A DNA stretch of 52,072 nucleotides, taken from Zarea fungicola (lineage: Eukaryota > Ascomycota > Sordariomycetes > Hypocreales > Cordycipitaceae). Made by a program: the position numbers and the translations under genes. Positions 30,660-40,927 of the stretch are shown here, piece after piece; the first letter of the stretch is position 1; every line of letters starts with the position of its first letter. The stretch is from the NCBI GenBank assembly GCA_900169235.1, contig FWCC01000108.1, positions 439-52,510 on the forward strand. Reading direction: 5' to 3'. The notes under the pieces were generated by a model that was given only the letters and a program-made list of their open reading frames with translations, searched no databases and was not told where the DNA came from.

Positions 30660-33600
30660 GTTAGCAGGCTTGGTTTTGCAATGTTTGAGTTCTGTCCATC
30701 AGTGGGCAAGCGAAACTCGAACCAGTCGATCCATAGGGAGCGAGCTCCAGAGCGAATTTATTGCGTCACTCTTTTCGCGATGGGATTAGATGTTCAGATG
30801 GTGGGAGGCAGGCTGAAAGCAGCAAAAGGGACCGATAATCATGTTGTAGAAGAAGGGTAGCAGGCAGTTGGTAGGCAGAACGAGTTGGTGGGGGCACCAT
30901 GGCAATTGGTTGGTGGAAGCAATTGATTGGGACATGAACTGTTGCTCTCTTGATTTTTATTACCCTTCTATTTTTATTTTTTATTGATATTTTATATCTT
31001 TTTACTGGGGGACTCATTCGACACAATTGCCCTGAAACGGTGTTTAAACAGAGCCGGCCTGAGCTAATCGAGCCTGTCCAGTATAAGAGGCCGTCACTAT
31101 CACACTCCCTTCTGCACTGTTCTGCAGGCCAGCCAGCATAAGATAACTCCGGTGTCGCTACAGAGAGTCTCTTGCAGGAGTGATTGCTCCTGTGATGACT
31201 ACGTATCATGCATAACAGCATGAACCAGCCGTGAGGCGAATAAAACCTTGGCTTGCTCGCAGACTGACTGAAACACCGAATACAAATTAAGCTGGCACTT
31301 GGGTAGGGCGCTGGAGTTGCAACATTATCTGGTGGGGGTATCGATTCTGCACTGGAACAACCAGGTACCTACAAAACTACAGTGGTTGTGCCCCTCAGTA
31401 AGTGTGTGGCAGCTGGCATTTGCCATTCCCCCGCCGGCCCCCTTTGGCGGGCTCGCGCGGGATGGGATGCTGTGGCGGTGGGGATTCGGAAGGGTGGTGG
31501 GTGAGGGGTTGCGCCACTTGCATCCCAGGGCAACACTATCCCTTGTTATTCTCCGTCCAGTGAAAAGTTCAAGGTGGAAAAGGTTCTACTTCGACTGGGG
31601 GCTGTGATCATCTTTCCTATTTAGGCCAACGCTTATCGCTTTTGACTTTGCTAGTGACAAACACCAAGTGCCACCAAGCGCCACCAACAGTACATATAGG
31701 CTTATTGACTGTCTATCAGTTTAATTCCCTGCGACGACAAGTCTGCTAGGGGCCTTCATCAAGCCCCCAGAATGCACGGAGAAGCACATGTCGCGGCACA
31801 GAGAAGCAATACTCGGCAGCGAGAGCAGCAGGGAGTGATTGCCACCAGGTCGAATGATGCAGATCACAGCTGGCTTTTGGCTGGTTTGCAGACGTTTCCC
31901 TCTTTGTGCATTTGTGACGGAGCTACTATTATCGTTCGCCTTTGCGCGGCATAGACACCCTTGTATTTTATGGCAGTATGGTGAGAGGAGCTCTCATTCC
32001 GCCGGCCCCGCTGCCAGGACTTGAAACATCTCGAAAGCGAACAGTGAGTGCGTACGGCGGCAACAAAGGATAATTGCAGACTGGCTGCCGAGGAGATGTA
32101 GTGATCTGATCACAAAGCCTTCGTGTGCTACCAGCAAGCTGAGTAGTTCGGCATGTCTGGGTTTGTAAATGGCTGGCCAGCGTAAAGCCTCCCCCAAACT
32201 ATGTCACTTTGCTTGCGTTTATCGAGCCGGAAATCCATTTAATTTTTTTGGGTCATTTTAGTGTGGCAAGTCTTGATTACACTGTGGCTTCCAGTTCATT
32301 ACTTTTGCATTCTGGCTGCCAAATCGCTACTGCCCGCCCTGTCTGTAGGCACATTGACCAATCATACCGCCTGGAGTCCATGTCCGTGCCTTGCAAGTGG
32401 ATAATGAGAGAGAGTGGAGACGGGGATGCGCAAGTTGTTCATTCGGGCGTACCCAGTACAGGAGTGCATTTCGTCAGCCACGCTGGTATCAAGCCTATGT
32501 ATGTATGTATGTATTGTACCAGCGCTGTCACGCTGCATGATGCGTGTGAGTTTTGCCTAGTCTGGCACCTGTTGAGAAAATCAGCCGCGGCCCGTCTCCT
32601 CAATGACAACACAAGGCGTATCGGCTCCCCGGCGTGCCATCTCATTTATGCTTGGTATGACGGTGTATCGAGGCTGCTTCTTACGAATCCCCGATTAGTA
32701 GCAGAATCGCAGACTCAAAACACCATGTTTACATTTTCGTACCCCATTCATCCTCATCCAGCAAGCCAATGCAATTGTGTGTTCACGATCCGGAATAGGC
32801 CATGCCACGCCAGAGCACCAACGTATGCCTAAACGGCTCCCAAGAAAGGTAGCTTGGAGGTTTATTCCCGAGTGTCTACTAAAATTACAAAATTGTATCG
32901 GAGTCCTTCTTCTCTCTTCTCGCTCTGGGCTTTTCTGCTTTGGGAGGCCGAATATCGAAGCAAAATAAAAGCGGCACTTCTGCAGCAGATGGCTGATCTT
33001 GCTCTGTTTTGTATCGTGTGGGTAGGACCCCGCTACAATGGCATGGGAACGAGTTGGCCACGCACGTTCGACAAGGGTTCGCCACATAGTGGCTGGATGC
33101 GCTAACCACTCACTTCGATGCAGCTCAGCTGGGTGGATCGGTGCGCTAACCAGTCACGCTCGCCGGAGCTATGTCCGTCATAGCTACGGTGTCATGTCTG
33201 TTGTTTTTTTTTAAGCAGGCTGCCTTTGGGAACCATCCTGCGGATCATTTTCTTGACTCCGGACAGCCAGCAGTATCACGTCAAATATTGCAACTTTGCA
33301 TCTCTGCACTTATCCACTAGCCTGATTATGGCAACTGCAAACGGTGATGGCCAATAAAGCAAAAAGGGAATGCAATCTCTATGACGCAGTGATGCAGCGG
33401 GGGTGTACTACTTGTTACTTTCCATTGCCCAGAGAAAAGCTACGACGGGGGATCGGCCAAATCGCCCTCGGAAGCTGCCCACCAACTGTTCTCTTAAACG
33501 TTTAGCCCTTACCTACTGGTCAATCGATTTAGAAGGCGCGTACCGTGCATATCTGTATCGATGTCCGCTACTAAGCTAAAAGCTTAGCCATTGATTTATA

Positions 33601-33820
33601 CTAGACACGATATTCCGGTTTACATTTCCTTTGTGTTATCTCAGTCAATTTATTCATTGCCCAAGTCAAAATTTCCGGAGCTAGATCTTAATCAAATTTG
33701 AATTCCGTTCATTAACAAAGGCTCATTCTTTCACGGTCAATTACCTCTTTCTTCCACACTCACGCAGTGAAGACACAGTGCGATAGACCAAGCGCTCCCT
33801 CCCTTCCCAGGCAAAGGAAA
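30660..33820. other. Long intergenic region, no convincing gene
   Basis: Several frames of 60-200 codons lack starts, motifs and introns. It includes a TATG microsatellite near 32496-32513, a T-rich run near 33207 and two similar 25-base motifs at 33091 and 33131. It probably holds the upstream region of the zinc-cluster gene ending at 30659. Confidence 0.35.
33091..33157. repeat. Two imperfect direct repeats around GCGCTAACCA
   Basis: GGCTGGATGCGCTAACCACTCAC (33091-33113) and GGGTGGATCGGTGCGCTAACCAGTCAC (33131-33157) share their core and order. On the minus strand the core reads TGGTTAGCGCA, which resembles a tRNA A box. No B box at a proper distance or cloverleaf could be built. Confidence 0.45.
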
Positions 33821-34667
33821 ATGAGCTCCTTGGCTGAAGACGGAGGTCAAGCAGGTGATCTGAAATCTAGAAAAGTAATTCTCACACCAGGCAACATCGG
33901 GACAAGCCATTAACCACAAGCAGTCTCTGAAGCAAAAAACTCGTTTGGAGAATCGAGAACGCGCCTATACTGCGGCGTCTCGTCGCGGTGATCGCAGCCT
34001 TGAAGCACGATACCAGTCCGCATTGATGGCAAGTAAAGTGCACAAAAGACGGACTGGAAAAGCTTTGCAGATCACGCACGAGATAGTGGCCAAGGAAGAA
34101 ATATATGAAGAAGAGGGCAACGTACTGCCTCAATCCTGGTGCTCAGCGTCAGAACGGAAAGAACGCACCATGATCTCACAAACGGATACTTTTATTGTAG
34201 CTCTGATTGCGCGAACATCTGGCGTACCAAATCCTTTACAGCAAAATCAAGCATTGCTTGCATCACAGTGTACTAACAGCATGCCATGGAGTCACTCAAT
34301 GGAATACGACAGAGGTGATACAACGCACACATTACAGCAAGAACCAGACATTAACTTAGTGTATGACAGTAGTAACTGTCTCGAAGAATTGAACGCAACG
34401 GATACGTTGCAAGCTCCGGGGGAGTCGTATTTTCGGGATGCATCGCTCTTTCATTATGCTACCCCTTCCGGGCACAAATCATCCATCACCTCAACGACAT
34501 GCGATACCTCAACTTCTGACTCAAATTGCAGTTCTGGAATGAGCTCGGAAGAGGGAGACTCTAACAATGCTGCGTATAGTCCAGAGCTGGACAGCAGTGT
34601 AGTGGATTTTGACTGCGATGGTTTCCTTTACTTTACTCAAAACGGAAAGGTCATTAGTTATGAATAA
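33821..34667 (+). CDS. Basic, possibly nuclear protein of unknown function
   Basis: Exon 1 is 33821-33874 (MSSLAEDGGQAGDLKSRK). A short intron with donor GTAATT and acceptor CACAAG or AAGCAG joins it to exon 2 starting at 33921 or 33924. The product is about 265 residues. The N-terminal 75 residues are strongly basic and helical, with ENRERAYTAASRRGDRSLEA and KVHKRRTGKALQITHEIVAK followed by the acidic EEIYEEEGN. I recall this pattern in uncharacterised Fusarium-like proteins, where it looks like a basic-region DNA- or RNA-binding module. It is not a proper bZIP because no leucine heptad follows. The rest is Ser/Thr-rich and acidic (STSDSNCSSGMSSEEGDSNN), as in activation regions. The frame is intact. 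A regulator is the best guess. Confidence 0.62.
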
Positions 34668-37625
34668 GTTCGGGAAAGGAAAGCCAGGATACATAGGTGT
34701 TGTCTCTAAGACGTCCTGGCGAGCCGCATTGGTTTTATGCTTAAGGTGGTAGCTCGCATCCACCAGAGGCTCGCCAAAAATAGATGCTTGCATATGAACT
34801 CTTGATTCTATAACTCATTCCCATCTGTATTTAAGATACTATGCTTGATTTTTCGAGGCTCAAAGTTTCTGAATTATCCGCATCTTCATGCCCATGCGGT
34901 CCGTGGAGGCCAGATGCTGACCAGGGTCGGCGCCGTTCGAGTTCATACCAGTTAACTCTTTCCTGTATTTCTTTAGCAGGTCCTTCATGGCATCCCTCCG
35001 CCTCTTCCTTTGTTCGTATAAGGTGGTCGAGATCCCGCTCATGACGACCGCCCCTAATTGGCGTAAAAACATGGTCCCCAATATTAATCGGCTCGGGGTT
35101 CCTATCTCAAAGTTCCAATGTTGTAGCTGCGTTTTACGGAATTGAAAATCTAAGCATTTAATAGTATGATATAGTTGGACTTTAGCTGTTTTGAAATGAA
35201 TTAAGCAGCATCCATATAAGCAGACTAGCCTCTAACTCAAGACGTCATACGCTACGTCAAAGGCATGTTCGTGGCTAGTATTATGCTGAGGCTATAGTAA
35301 TGAAATGACACAGATGCACTGTCACTTGGCCGCCCAGATTACCGTTCTATCCGGCTAGTGAAGGATCACGATGAATTTTCGCAACAGTATTCAATCACGT
35401 CCATTCTATTTGGAATTTTGTGCCGCTACGATGTATGTGCGAAGTTTGCAGTGAAATCAACGTGCATGGACTCTCCGCCTCCACCCTTCTTTTTTTTTCT
35501 TCGCTAAAGGGGTACGCAGCACTGAATTGTCTGGTGGTGATCAAATGAGCAAGATTTGGTCGTCCACACGCACTGTGTGTGTATGCTGCACAGTCCACCT
35601 CTCTAATAGTTCGCGCATTCCCATGCTTTGGTAGGTTTTTATAGCCATGCTTTTTTAGTCAGTCTAATATCTGGCTCGGTTAACATCTTCAAGGGCGAAT
35701 TTCGCGGATGGCGCGGTCGGTGGCGACACGGTCGAAACTAGTTACACCTTCCTAATTCTGATTTGAGCCTCCTTGACGAATTTTGCCACAATCAGCGCAT
35801 GCATGTGTTTGTCAAGACAGAGAGCCATAATTGGCATGAAAGTTTGAAACTCGCTGTAGATCTATCCTTTGCATAAGAAACTGGCGGTACATTCGACGCA
35901 GTCGCATTAATTGTCTAAGGCGTTGCCTCCGTGTTTTCTGGTCGCACTGCGCACTTCTACACATGGCCAAATTTGGAAAAAAAAAAAAAAAAAAATGTTA
36001 TCTGAACGGACGCTAGACCTGGATTAGGCTGTAACTAATGACTAAAAGTAAAGAGATAAAAATTTTTTACTTTAGAATTAATTGAGAACCGCATGTTTGG
36101 TATAAGAAGATGTGCAACATCTGCCCGGAAGGAATCTGCGTTTGGTGGACACAAATTTAAACTAACCTTGAAATCCGGAGGCGAAAGGGAGTCAAAGAAA
36201 GGACAAAATTAACAGTTGAAAAGCCGCTTGTGCTTTTTCGGGAAATCTACAGTGCAAGAAAACAGTTCCAGCCCACACTCAGCGACTGGCAAAGAGTAAC
36301 GCTGTGGGCTTGTATGACTCCTGGTGAGCAGCAGCCACTCACTACAGAGCTGCCTGCAAGTCGAGGCGAAAGTACCCCCTCGCTATCCGGAGTCGGCATT
36401 TTCAGCCACGGTCGCATTTCAACATTTTCCATCTCTTCGTATACAAAATTTAAAAGGTAAATTTAAAAAGCCTACTTTTCATTCTAGGCCAACAAAAGCG
36501 TTCATTATCCAGCTGGTTGACGCAAGTGGGTTGAGAGGTTCGACATTCGCAAACTCTCCGTCGTCACCCTTGAGGGTAAAGTGGGTGCCTGTACGGAGTA
36601 GTCGCCTTCCAACTGGCCAACCAGTTCTATTCAAGTCCTTAAACTCGGCCATAGCAGCTCTTCCGCGGCTAAGCTGGCGCAAAAGGTGAACCACGTCTGC
36701 GATCATCAAGAAAGCCACTGGTCGAGTGCCCTGATGTCTTGCATCCCTTCATATCTGTAGCCGTGTTTCTATTTTTGTCCTTTCCGTGGGATTGCACGCC
36801 AACATAATCTCCCTTAGCTAGCAGATTCGCGCCCGAAGGCAGATTGTTGTCGGTATCGATACCCGTCAGCGGGATCACGATGATGTTAGCCGGGTGCGCA
36901 CACGCTTGAAGCCTTGGTCGCACCACGTCAACAACTTTTGTCGCTTGTCTTTATACGGGAACCAGCGGGAGCACTTTTGTCAGTGGTAGCTTGCTACCAA
37001 AATATGCAAGATGAGCCGACAGAAACAGCCTCACTGAAGTCTGGCACCCTTCAACAAGGCCAACTGTCGAGACACCACGCCTTATCACTAGTTGGCAGCC
37101 CAGCAACAATACGAACTGTGGACAGGCTCTTGAAAGCAGCATCTTGTAGCAGCAGCATCATCAAGGTCTGGACCCCTTGATGAGACTAGCTGTCGAGGCA
37201 CCGCCGCTCAGGATGAATATGAACTCGCCAAAAATTCTTCCTTTTTGTGGCTGTTATGGCACTGTTAGCCGTGCCATCACAACTGCGGGCCTCTTGGCCT
37301 GAAAAAACCCCCACCACTAACAGTTGCTAACAGCCGCAGAAGCAGAAAAGTTTTTACAGGGGAGAGTTGCTGCTAAACATCTTTAATTCTAGGTAGCATT
37401 AGTACGGGGTAGATCAATTCGTGTGGTACTTCGGGAAAGTGGCCTGGTGAGAGGTAAAAGCTATTGACGCTTCGCGACAGTGCTGTCCCGAGTCTTGGGG
37501 CAAAATTGCGAGAAGCGAGGAGGGAACTCTTTTTTTGTGTCGTGTGCGCCACAAACCACTGAAACAAGGCTCAAAGCGTGAGTGTGAACTGAACGATCAC
37601 CTTGCTCAGCCCTTTGCACACACTG
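34668..37625. other. Long intergenic region, no convincing gene
   Basis: Short frames at 34860-35042 (minus, basic N-terminus) and 36479-36926 (minus, two overlapping frames) have no supported start or family. A 19-base poly(A) run lies at 35977-35995. I could not assemble a gene from the pieces between 36.4 and 37.2 kb. Confidence 0.35.
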
Positions 37626-40142
37626 CTAGAGGGAAAAGCCTGCCGCAGCTAAGTCCAACCCATCCCGCAAGAATGACTCTTGCTGCAGTCCCAACAGCGC
37701 GAAGAAAATGCCGTTAAAGCTGTGCACTTTTGTCCCAGTCTCCTCAGTGCCGATTCCATCTTCCAATCCTGTACCGCCAAGCTTGTGCTCAGTCATGAAA
37801 TTTGGCCTCGCATTGTGTAACGGCCCCTTGAGTGCCTTTACATCAAATTTTAGACCCCATCTACGGCCAAGATAGCGTAGGATGTGTGGCGCCTGCTCAG
37901 CAAAAAAATGGTATGGGGCCATTTCTTCAAGGTGTGCAATACTGAGTCTTAATGTTTCGTTGACGTCTGGAGTTGGCGAGACGGACACCTTCCTGTGATC
38001 CAGCTCCGTAACCACAGTAGAAGTAGCCAGATAAGTTGTAGCTGACGCAAAACTAAAGAATGGCATGAAAGTCGGTGTCCTGCGCAGGGTATAGAGCTTG
38101 GAGTAGGAGCCGACTAGACGCTGCATGGCATCGGCTGCCTGTAAACATATTTCCATAGGAACAATCCCCGATCCAATGAGGCGGACTCGCAAGAACGGTC
38201 GAAAGAGTAGAAGAACAGAGAGGTGATAGTACAAACTAATAAATTAGCATTTCCACAGGATCTAAGATAATCCAATACGTACTGAATGAATATTACCGGA
38301 GGCGTTGAATTTTGACCTAGTCGCATGACTTCTGGCAGGTGGTCATACCAGTCTAGATAAAGGTGGTAGTTTTGGAGTAGATTTGCAGCTGTTAAAGAGT
38401 GGATAGGCGAGTAAAGAAGGTGTAGAGATTCATGAATTATTTCGTTCAACTTACAAAAATGTTGATATAGAGAGCGTACATTTGAGAGTTGCTTATGTGG
38501 CTCGAAATAAACATCTAGACAAGATGAGGCTTTGAGAGGTAAACATGGTGTCTGAGAAAGTCACCTACCGCCGTCCGCATATGGGGCCCACGATGACGTC
38601 TCAAAGTCGGTAGAAATTACTGGCATGGGTGGGCGGTGCAGTGCTGGCGGGCAGTGTGACAGCTCACCCTTCACCAGCGGCCATGCGCTACGTTACTTAT
38701 CAGTGTCCCATTCAGCCCTGTGGAGCTTCATCTTAACTTACTGGTTGAGTGTAAATGTTCCCCAGAACGTTTTTGCGAGGACATCAGGCTCAATGGCGCA
38801 GTCTGCTTCGCGTACATTGTGCAGGCCCATTTCAGTAGCAAGCTGCATAGCATGTTCCGCGTAGTACTTGCTCTCCGAGAATCGACCACAGCGAGCCTCT
38901 CGCAATGACATTATCACTAGGGATTGAATAATAGTTATTTGGTGATGGTCTGGTGTTGAAAAAAGTATGCGCCGCGACTCATTAAAAAACTTATTGCCGA
39001 TGATGGAGATGTTGTCAGCAACGGCTAAAGGTCGATCGGAGAAATGACAACCCAATTCAAGAACTGCATTGACCAACATTGGTGAGCAGTATCGTTGTCG
39101 TGCATCCTGAAAATCCCGAAGAAAATGTTCTTTGCTAATCGGTGCAAAGTTTGGGTACTCCCAGCAGAAATAGAGAGCTAATAGATGTCGAATAAATTCC
39201 GTGTCGCTGGTAATGTCCGTCCAGGTCATTGCAGAGTCTAAATCTAGCTCATCCAACAACTGGCTTGCTTCATAAATCCCCTGCTGCCACTCCAGAACCT
39301 GCCGAGAGTTCGAATTTTCGTGACATGTTCTAGCTGCCGGTTGCCATTTGCTCTCTGTGTCAACATCCGAATGTAGGCTGCTTTGTAAGAGCTTGCATGA
39401 TGGCTTTGAAATCGGGAGCTGCGTTTCATCCTTCGCTATACTGCATTGATCAAGACGCTGCTCATCCGCAATTCGTTCAGGAGAATCGACTAGTACTGGC
39501 ATTTGTGGATGTGTTCTGCATGTGCTTGTTACAAGTTCGCGGCTAGATGTACAGTACAAACAGACTCCGCCATATCAGTACAACTTCCCGAAAGCCGTCG
39601 CCCTAAATTATCCAGTTCGAATCCATCCTCTAGGCATTTCGAGTCTCGTATGTATGCGATAAGCTCTTCGCGTCGCTCCGGCCGAATGATGTCCGTGAGT
39701 AGCTGGTCTACCACCTGTTGGCGGCGGCGTAATGCTGCAATCTCTGCCTTGAGTTGTGCCTTTGTTTGGCGCACTCTCGCTTCATATATGCAATGGGAAC
39801 CACGCCTTTCGCATTGCCCACACGGCTTCTGACCATCGCACTGTAATGGAGCCCTTTTCAGTACCTCGCGCTAGGAATGACTTACTTATCTCCCAATCGC
39901 GTTGAACCCACCTTTGAGCGTCTTTGGCGACATTTTTCGCAGGCATGAGAGATGGCTTTGTTGAGTCGGCTGAAATTTTCCGGGTCTTGTGCATGCTCTG
40001 CTCTGGAGGAGCGGCGACTGCCTGATAGCGATGATGTAGCATCTTTTGACACCGCGTCAACAGCGCTTTTTTCGCTAATACTTATTGGCGCTCTCCTCAA
40101 GCGTTTGTCATCGGCAAAAAGCTGATTTGCGCTTGAGTCCAT
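37626..40142 (-). CDS. Zn2Cys6 fungal-specific transcription factor (six exons)
   Basis: Exons are 39912-40142, 39582-39840, 38742-39495, 38569-38687, 38283-38514 and 37626-38235. Introns are 71, 86, 54, 54 and 47 bp. The joins keep one frame of 734 residues; the 86-bp intron is the least certain. The canonical zinc cluster has Cys 68, 71, 78, 84, 87 and 94 (CEKCRQRRSK, intron, CDGQKPCGQCERRGSHC). A coiled-coil linker follows (RQTKAQLKAEIAALRRRQQ). The middle homology region starts near residue 265 (LLALYFCWEYPNFAPISKEH, later SLREARCGRFSESKYYAEHA and ATEMGLH), and the C-terminal part has VLLLFRPFLRVRLIGSG. This is the nirA-like class of nuclear pathway regulators. The target genes are unknown; no cluster of enzymes adjoins it. 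It is the only apparently functional one of the three zinc-cluster genes here. Confidence 0.85.
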
Positions 40143-40713
40143 GACGTTATGAATTATCTCGTGATTAATAAGTTTAGTTTTATCGAACTCCCAGGTTCTG
40201 GACAAAGAACGACGAAATTTACGAACGCTGGCTAAGACGTGACGTCGCGATTATCTACTTTTCGGTGAATCTCCGGTAAGCCTCTGATTGGAAACAAAAA
40301 AGCATTTTGTGTGGAGAACCTTTCCTTGGTAAGACAAACATTGTGCTCCTGCTAGTATTTGTAACTACCAAGACCTACCAGTATATTCGCATTCCTACAG
40401 ACCAAAGCGCTGGTATTCACTGTTCCCCGTAGGAAACAAGTGGCCGTGAGGAGCTATTGAAAAGCAGCTCCAACTGCGAACTGAACTGGAAGTCTCTTGC
40501 TCAGTTACGCAGTGGCGTTGTAGAGCTAGTTTAGGGCTCGGCCATTGACACACCCAGAAATCTTAAGGGAGGAAACTTATAATGAAGGTACTGTAGTCCA
40601 AGCGCATAGTGAATTAAAAGTAGAAAGTTGACACGCTACTATTTATTGTATTTTACTATGCTCTGTTGTGCTCCTACAACAATGCCGGGGTGGATGTTGA
40701 TCTACCCTACCCT
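40143..40713. other. Intergenic, no gene seen
   Basis: Upstream region of the zinc-cluster gene ending at 40142, then sequence leading to an LTR copy. No open frame of interest. Confidence 0.35.
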
Positions 40714-40927
40714 TGTCACGTTATGAGACGCAGTGTAGCTGTTTCTTGTACATTGGGATGCAGGCAATTACGTGTCATTGATCTTGTCCAACTTTTTCCT
40801 GAACCTTACAATCCTGCACCAAATACTCCTGTAATACTGCTGCCTTCTAGGCAGCAGTGGTACGACTAATTCGCCACCCAGGCAGAACGCTTGCGTGTTG
40901 AACCAACAGAGGCTACCTTATCCGACA
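40714..40927 (+). mobile_element. LTR copy (214 bp), same family as 10813-11026
   Basis: It begins TGTCACGTTATGAGACGCAG, ends CTTATCCGACA, and has the same length as the copy nested in the Tc1 relic. The middle (TAATACTGCTGCCTTCTAGG and the following 70 bases) is almost identical between the two. The flanks (ACCCT left, GTGGT right) do not match, so this copy has no target duplication. It may be one LTR of a rearranged element. No gag or pol frame follows. Confidence 0.82.

Noticed and set aside
30950..31607. Plus-strand frames between the zinc-cluster genes
   Set aside because: They are low in complexity and without motif, start context or introns.
32209..32832. A 207-codon plus-strand frame
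   Set aside because: It begins with TTG, contains a TATG microsatellite and has no motif, signal or codon support. Probably chance.
24187..40142. A secondary-metabolite cluster formed by the methyltransferase and zinc-cluster regulators
   Set aside because: No polyketide synthase, NRPS, terpene synthase, P450 or transporter lies in the window, and long non-coding stretches separate the genes.
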